Origin: Lates calcarifer
Taxonomy: Eukaryota; Chordata; Actinopteri; Centropomidae
DNA length: 64,000 nt
Direction of reading: 5' to 3'
Assembly: GCF_001640805.2 (NCBI RefSeq)
Contig: NC_066850.1
Span: 4,709,162 to 4,773,161 of the forward strand
Shown: positions 62,998-64,000 of the stretch, in pieces
Numbering within the stretch: the first letter of the stretch is position 1
Layout: each line of letters starts with the position of its first letter
The notes under the pieces: model-generated
Database searches by the model: none
What the model saw: the letters and a program-made list of their open reading frames with translations, nothing else
What the model was told of the DNA's origin: nothing
Position numbers and translations under genes: made by a program

Positions 62998-63690
62998 AGG
63001 TGTCATCTTCTGCCTCGTGTCATTTCATCATCCTGAGTCATCTCATCATTTCGTCTCACTTCATGTCATCTCGTCATCTTGTTTCATCTCATTTTATGTC
63101 ATCTTCTCATCTCATGTCAACTCCTGTCATCTCATTCTGTGTCATCTTGTCATCTCCTATCATCTCATAATTTCATCTCATTTCATCTTGTCATTTCAAG
63201 TCATCTCATGTAATCTCATCATCTCGTCTTTTCATGCCATCATCTCATGTCAGTTTGTCATCTCATATCATGATGTCATCGAGTGTCATTTCATTATCTC
63301 GTCACTTTGTGCCATCTCACCATTTCATGTCATCTTGACATCTCTTTTCGTGTTGCTCATTTTGATGCAGATAAACTGTATTTTGTTTCATGTCGTTTTG
63401 TGCTATGTCATGTTGTGTTGCATCATTTCATGCTGTGTTGTCTCATGTCATTTCATGTCTTGCTTCAGCTCTGTGATACAAAAAGACAAAGTTTCTTTTG
63501 TGTTGTGCCACATCGTCCAATGCCATGTCGTCTCATGTCCTGTGCCATCTTGTCATTTCATGTCTTACCTCGCTCCCTGAAATACAACAAATTTTATTTT
63601 GGGTTGTCGTCTCATGTCGCGTCACCTCACATCTTGTGCTCTCTGACACTAACTGGACACTTTTTTTTATGTCATCTCATGTCATTTTGT
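62998..63690. repeat. degenerate pentanucleotide (TCATN)n array
   Basis: Nearly 700 nt dominated by GTCAT, CTCAT, TTCAT and TCGTC pentamers, decaying toward the right end. Long overlapping open frames in all three plus-strand frames result from the scarcity of stop codons in such repeats, not from coding. Confidence 0.88.
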
Positions 63691-64000
63691 CTTGTGATAC
63701 TTTCTAATAGTGACCAGGCAAATTTTATTTCAGTGGAATAATTTCTACCATCCTGTCTCACACTGCTACATTGTTTTTATGGGGCACTTTATACTGTATT
63801 AACCTGCCTTAATAGCTGTTGGGGTAAACAAAATAACAGAAACACCTTTCACTGTAATGCAGTACAATCCAGCAGAACCACAACCTGCATCCTGCAAAAT
63901 AACCACAAAGTTAAATCAACACCTCTAAAACAGTTTCAACACAAACTGAACATTATAACCTTCATGAATGGAGGATTTATTACAGGAAGAGAGAAAATAT

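Noticed and set aside
63017..63580. 187-codon Ser/His/Phe/Ile-rich open frame
   Set aside because: Lies entirely within a pentamer repeat; similar long frames exist in the other two frames, so the openness is due to composition.

Overview
The window is vertebrate nuclear DNA, almost certainly from a teleost fish, most likely a percomorph. Evidence: intronless replication-dependent histone genes with metazoan 3' stem-loops; a kcna5-type potassium channel of vertebrate sequence; AT-rich intergenic DNA full of (AT)n/(GT)n microsatellites; and repeat remnants typical of fish (Tc1-like, L2/CR1-like LINE, short LINE tails). No prokaryotic, CRISPR or plasmid-like features were seen.

Bases 1-28.5 kb are an irregular replication-dependent histone cluster. 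Order and strand: H1+, H2A remnant-, H2B 'ghost'-, H4+ (frameshifted), H2B+ (frameshifted), H3-, H1-, LINE fragment, H4-, H3-, H2B-, H2B+, orphan H2B 3' end+, H4-, H2A-, H1-, nested Tc1 debris, H1+, H3+, H4-, H2B-. That is 14 intact histone genes (4 H1, 3 H4, 3 H3, 3 H2B, 1 H2A), two copies each broken by one extra base, and several relics. Each gene ends 26-34 nt before a near-invariant 16-nt stem-loop (six-pair stem, TTTA loop), the signal for non-polyadenylated histone mRNA processing. The H1 genes form two pairs of inverted repeats with arms of about 1.1 kb, and the two pairs encode two clearly different H1 proteins. H3 and H2B copies are homogenised in their 3' parts but differ at their 5' ends, a pattern suggesting polar gene conversion.

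Bases 28.5-29.35 kb are an unusually GC-rich non-coding block at the cluster edge that I cannot classify. From 29.35 to 53.7 kb I see no intact gene. The stretch holds old interspersed repeats, a weak candidate terminal exon on the minus strand near 33 kb, and two facing first-exon-like remnants near 42.3-42.8 kb: a plus-strand exon resembling SWIM/YqaJ-type proteins and a minus-strand THAP zinc-finger exon with a frameshift and a lost cysteine.

The only other clear gene is an intronless Kv1.5-type voltage-gated potassium channel (kcna5) on the minus strand at 53,755-55,479, with the full T1, S1-S6 and TVGYGD filter, a C-terminal ETDL, a short upstream ORF overlapping its start codon and a perfect CRE upstream. 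The last 8 kb is non-coding, with a possible exon remnant of a multigene family near 57.3 kb, dinucleotide repeats and a degenerate 5-bp (TCATN) array.

No wholly new biological system is evident. The most informative material is the histone cluster's record of inversion, deletion, gene conversion and decay. All assignments come from reading the sequence and from remembered family features; no database or alignment program was used.
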